The position numbers were made by a program, and so were the translations under genes. Of a DNA stretch of 64,000 bases, positions 59,397 through 64,000 are shown in pieces; positions within the stretch are counted from its first letter, which is position 1, and every line of letters begins with the position of its first letter. Below the pieces are notes generated by a model, which was given only the letters and a program-made list of their open reading frames with translations, was not told where the DNA came from and made no database searches. Where the stretch lies: the NCBI GenBank assembly GCA_947462335.1, contig OX381707.1, positions 32,663,618-32,727,617 of the forward strand. The letters are read 5' to 3'. This DNA is from Harmothoe impar. Lineage: Eukaryota; Annelida; Polychaeta; Phyllodocida; Polynoidae.

Positions 59397-59570
59397 AGAT
59401 CTCTACTGTGTAGCATGAGTTGGAGAGTGACAGCGCAGCCCAAATAAGGAGTACTTGGTGGGAGCAGCTCAGTTTGTGAGCAGTTGAGGGGAACTAGTCC
59501 CGGGACGGAGGACTGACAGGAGAGCAGCACTAGGGGGTTAGAACAGAGCAAACATGGTCTATCTCAAGGT

Positions 59571-59691
59571 ACACACTCAGGAAAGTGAGCGTCGCTGTCG
59601 CCAAAAGCACTCTCACCTGAAAGTCAAGCACTGCCTGGCCTTCAGGTGAGAGTGCTTTCGGCGGCAGTGACGCTCACTTTCCTGAGGGTGT
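59571..59691 (+). other. Long near-perfect hairpin, possible structured RNA
   Basis: Arms 59,571-59,621 and 59,641-59,691 are both exactly 51 nt with a 19-nt loop. 47 positions pair by Watson-Crick rules. Of the other four, two are G-U wobbles in a plus-strand RNA and two are mismatches. The stem ends next to the loop with CTCTCACCTGAA / TTCAGGTGAGAG. No flanking target duplication and no terminal motif shared with the other foldbacks was seen, so it may be a hairpin RNA gene or the remnant of an inverted duplication. Confidence 0.65.
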
Positions 59692-59699
59692 AGCTCCAG

Positions 59700-60930
59700 T
59701 TGTACAGGGCGGTATACATATGAGCCAGTATATTTGCCGGAGTCAGGGCATGGGGGAGGCAAAAAGAATTTCACCAGCTTTTAACCAGTGTTTAGCAAAA
59801 TAAACTGTGCGTTACTATACATATGCCAAGAAGGTGACGGAGGGGGGGGGGGTGAAACATTTAGGCACACATGTTGGTACCCCACAGTAACGTCTAAGTG
59901 TACCGGGATATATAGTCAATCTTTTCATTGGCAGGGTTGGGGGTTTAAGCACACCGTTTGTGTCAGTTTAACCCCGCACAGCACTGTATCCTGGTAAGGT
60001 GAAAACTGAGTAGGGGTACATGTGTAGGCGTGAAGAGATGTATATATATATATTATATGTGTGAGAGGGGAGGGGGGCTGTAGTGTGCACCAAGGGTCGG
60101 TATGCGCCCAAACAATTACATGTTTTAGAATTATTATGGAAAGAGCTTTAAATAAATATTACTTCCGATCCACTTCCCGCTTTTAATGTATAGTAGTAGT
60201 AGAGTACTATCGTTACACAGAGAAAACATGTGTCGCCAAAATGAACACTTCTGAAAGTCAGAGTATGTCTGAATTTCAGAAGGTGCTACCTCAGCACGAC
60301 CTTAAGCGTTACTACTCTACGAATAACGATCATGAAAAACGAATACATCCCATAACGTATCTGAAGATATTTCACACTTACTTTTATACACAATACTATA
60401 TGGTACATTGCCGCGGCAGTGTCAGGTTGCACTGCAAGCCAGCCCAACACATTCAATCGCCAACATGTTACAAGTCACATAGATGTGCTCATCACATTTC
60501 TGTTAGAGCAAACATTTGTATCTTACAGTTTCTACTATAGCTTATAATGGTCATTAGTGTACCATGCAACACTCAACCGAATTACTAGCCAGGTATTGGC
60601 CCGTATAAGCGACTGGGCACCTATTCATTTCAACATTTTCCTCCTCAAACACTGATATGCGACGGGTGCTTATTAAAGCCATACACATAATGGACATCGT
60701 GACGCTTATCCGAGACTGGCACTTATTTGAGACTCTGGTGCTCATGAATTCCACTATTGTAGCTCCCAGATAACCTGGGCTGACTTTCTACCCAGGTCCC
60801 CTGTGCCCCGTGTGTCAAGTCAATATAGGGGAGTGATCATTTTCTTACCACCAGGGGGAGGGGTAGTGGGTGTTTTCCACCCTATTCCTAGTCAAGGGGT
60901 CATAATTAACCCCCCCCCCTTCCCATGGAT
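59700..60930. other. Unannotated stretch
   Basis: G-runs at 59,840 and a C-run at 60,911. The 99-residue frame at 60,241-60,540 is not recognisable and has no exon borders. Confidence 0.5.
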
Positions 60931-60936
60931 CCAAAA

Positions 60937-60956
60937 TCGGCGCGCATGCGCGCCGA
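60937..60956. promoter_or_regulatory. 20-bp CpG palindrome with NRF1-type core
   Basis: TCGGCGCGCATGCGCGCCGA is a perfect palindrome. Its centre GCGCATGCGC fits the NRF1 binding consensus. Perfect sites of this kind are usually in promoters, but no transcript start or gene is evident next to it. Confidence 0.5.
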
Positions 60957-60959
60957 CGT

Positions 60960-63900
60960 TAGGAGCATAGTAACGCACATTTTCTTTCCGCTGAAATGTT
61001 TTGCCCCCGTGCCAAAGAGCAGTCGATATTCTTTACACCCCCCCCCCATCAAGTTGTCGAATTACTTTTGCCCTCCCCCCTTGTTGTTCAAATATGATCA
61101 CTCCCTAAGGGGCAGGGAAGGAGCAGTAGGGAGCGGTTTGTACAAGCTCATCACGCAGGGCTCTAGTCTGTGGAGCTGCTCAGCAACATCTATGGGCTAT
61201 AAATAGATCATGTAGCATGAAGAAGGAGGGGGTAGAGACTTAGGAGGGACGGATTGAGCGGGTAGACTACTGTAGACCGTAGGATTGTATGCTATAGCCA
61301 TATGTCAGCAGTGCAAACATGTATGCACGCTGCATGTTTATCTAGCATTAGCTGTATATAATTATGGTTTGTGGATATATTGTGAAGGGAAGATATTAAT
61401 ATGGGTAGAAATATTCATTGATATTGCTCGGTAGGTTCAACATCTTACACAAAGATAAATCAGTACACTGCAGTTATAAAATGTTTCTTTATTAATTTAA
61501 GTTATCTGTCCACTGTACAATCAAAGCACACTATTGAATTATAACCAAACCATGATAACCTCGCTCTCATAATTGTCTTCAATTACAACTATTCAATCAG
61601 ACTAATCAATTCATGAATGGGGTACTATCGGCCTTGCCCGCGAGCTCTGCTGATAATCTACACGTCTGATAGAAAGTTATATTCAATGGTCTTATTGCAC
61701 TATGCATTTCTCTGCATGTTCTCCCCTGTGTCCACTTGTAGTTCACTATTAGCTGACCTTTTACTGGTAATTTTAGTTCTTCATTTCCGTGTGAAACCTT
61801 ATATTGTAACTGGTTGTGTTGTTGTCCACCTGATACCCACATTAAGTCCCTGTTGGGTTAATGACTTTGACACTCATCCATCTCTGCCACTCTGCCACTC
61901 AACAAAGTTATGGGTTCTCATATGACAATCAATTTGTTCCTCAACTTTTTATTTTTGGAATCGTTTTTGTTTGCAAGAATCTTCTATTCCATGGTTGACA
62001 CCATGAAACCAGCAAAGGTGACTGTGAGACCATTGGGAATTACGATCTTGAAGGATAGAATGGTGAACAATGATGGCGAATAACTTTGTTTCTCAAATGG
62101 TCAGCCTTGCATAATTACAGCAATCAAAGTGAAATTACATTTTTGGGGGAGATCGAAAGCTAAATGCATCATGGTAAACAAAATGTACTGTGAGATTGAT
62201 AAGAGCATGGAAACCAATAATTCTATATTTCTAATTGTCGTTTGTTAGTTGACGAAAAGGTGAATATCAAGAGTTTCTCGAGAGACATAGATAATTGGAC
62301 ATTAATTAATCTACAGAAGACATAATTATCACACACACACACACACATCTCAATATAGGCCCACATGACTACATAATTGCAGCAATGACATGTTGCATCT
62401 ATTGATGGTTCAATTATTTTGTTCTGGCTGGTCGTGTTTCGTGTCATATCCCACCCCTAGAGCCTGGGAACCTGACACGATCCTCATTAACCATCCGTTT
62501 TTATCGATCATTACCTAATAAACGCGAGAAATGGAATCTTAATGGATTATTTCCTGTCTTAACGGATGTTCCTAAGCGCCATATTTCACAAGCATCTGAA
62601 TGCCAAACGAGGAATAAATTATCACTGAAGGCTGTCACTGGAATTCTAAATGATCAACAACCCAGGAGCATGTGATATTGGATGGTTAAAATACAGAAGA
62701 CATAACAGCAGAGTTTTATCTAGTAAATTTCAACGTGCTATCATTCGATTCAAAGTGGGGACGCGTGTAATGCATAGGCCATCTGCTCAGAATACTAGCC
62801 ATACGTGCCATATATTGGGATAATGGGCCTAAGTACACCCTGTGATAAGGTTCCTTTTCGCAGATCGTATCACAACTATGTTGTGCTGATATCAGGGGGA
62901 TTAAAAACAGAAAGTAAGCAAGCTAGAATTTTTAAAGTTACAATGTAACCTCAAAATTAATGACATACCAAGCATAGATCCATATACCAGCGTTCCCCAC
63001 ATGATATATATATAGACTTGATCGCAGGTAGAGGTATAGGACCTTATGCATACAGTCAATAGTGGAATACAGATGGAATAATAAAACACCTTCTCCTATC
63101 ACGGTAGGGATCTGCATATATATGACGCATCAATCAAAATGTCCTCCCGCGAGCCGATAGCATATTCATATATATTCAGTTGTGTTTCATTTTACTATGT
63201 GAATGGGTTGTCTCCTATATTTGTCCTACATAGTGTATTCATATATATGAATATCTTCTATGCTGAGTGTCGGTGATATCTGATATCATCTCCGAACGTT
63301 TCACTATCGGGGAAAGGGATCATTTTCCCTTTTTTCATTTCAAAATAAACTGCTGTGTCAGATATCAGAATGGTTTGAATATTACCTATAATTCCCTATG
63401 GGTCTAACTTATCAACTGAACTGATATTCTGACAGTGTATTGAGCAGATCTTGGAATCTTGGATCTTTTAAAGTGGCTGGTGCCTATGTTGTTTCTGAAA
63501 ACCTGTCTCCTCACTCCTATTTCTTTAGATTATGAACTATCCTGTAAAAACAGTTAACATATTAAGTATTCTTTAGGCAAAATGGCAGCCTCAATTATGC
63601 AACTCAATAATGCCTATAGAAGCTGGGGACCACAGGAGCTGTCTGTCAGAGGTGGCACCTACACAATAGGCAGCAGGTAGGTGAGCATTGTTCCACCCTG
63701 GAGGAGGCTGATGGGAGCTGGTGTATACTTGATGGCACCACGACATGCCTGCTGACATGGTGTATGGGAGACTGTGTGGGTGGGTCATACTTGGTGGTCC
63801 ACATACAGGTGGTGAAACTGGACTGAGAGGAGTGAATGGATGAAAAGCCCATTAGTTATGGGATCCACCACATGATTAGCTCGACATTTTAAATACAAGT

Positions 63901-64000
63901 ATCAAACACGCATGAGGTGAGTCCAGAGCAGACTGCAGGGCCCGAAGACCACATAGCGTCTAACAATCAACAGCTGCCTTAAAGTAGTCATTTACGAAAG
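60960..64000. other. Unannotated terminal stretch
   Basis: AT-rich DNA with C-runs at about 61,040-61,080, a short (CA)n at 62,331-62,348 and a 16-bp palindrome ATTCATATATATGAAT near 63,238. Several frames of 60-100 residues on both strands are unrecognised and lack splice context. Confidence 0.5.

Noticed and set aside
1..64000. Autonomous retrotransposon, endogenous virus or transposase gene
   Set aside because: No reverse transcriptase, integrase, capsid or DDE-type motif seen in any frame; all mobile elements found are short and non-coding.

Overview
The window reads as intergenic and intronic DNA from an animal with a repeat-rich genome. No stretch has bacterial, phage or organelle gene density. 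Long open frames are almost all by-products of simple repeats. The few gene-like pieces carry spliceosomal GT/AG borders, and the background is AT-rich and full of short inverted-repeat transposons, minisatellites, tRNA-like SINE units and (TA)n tracts. A marine invertebrate is my best guess from this style of repeat content, but no sequence identifies the species. I recognise no gene family, and I see no reverse transcriptase, transposase, rRNA, intact tRNA or CRISPR array.

Layout. 0-11.6 kb: a foldback element (2.5-2.8 kb), three different minisatellites end to end (5.2-6.8 kb), a 1.1-kb element with CACTGT ends that holds a three-copy 236-bp tRNA-like array (7.9-9.0 kb), pyrimidine-rich microsatellites (9.2-10.8 kb) and a degenerate 33-bp array (10.9-11.6 kb). 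11.8-15.6 kb: a GC-rich stretch with the best protein-coding candidate of the window, two exons that join in frame (14,030-14,609 and 15,444-15,524). 15.6-24 kb: mostly featureless, with a G-quadruplex tract, a GACCAAC palindrome cluster and a clean 320-bp hairpin transposon with an 8-bp target duplication (22.8-23.1 kb). 24.2-29.7 kb: a nest of foldback elements, including a tandem duplication with a 392-bp indel and a 2.8-kb element with long degenerate terminal inverted repeats around a 44-copy 20-bp minisatellite.

32.4-53.3 kb is the most unusual part: a unit of roughly 6 kb present three times head to tail (A, B, C), each copy altered by different insertions and expansions. Short islands are conserved much better than the DNA between them. 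One island (near 34.1, 43.7 and 50.1 kb) has a splice acceptor, a strong-context ATG and, in B and C, a splice donor. Another holds a 31-nt hairpin kept in all three copies. This could be a tandemly triplicated gene whose remaining exons I cannot see, or a non-coding transcription unit.

53.3-64 kb is quieter: one more copy and one fragment of a TTAACCC-ended MITE, two CpG-rich promoter-like patches (56.9-57.2 and 57.6-58.0 kb), a near-perfect 51-bp-arm hairpin at 59.6 kb and a 20-bp palindrome with an NRF1-type core at 60.9 kb. The parts are mostly independent mobile or repetitive sequences. No multi-gene system can be assembled from them.
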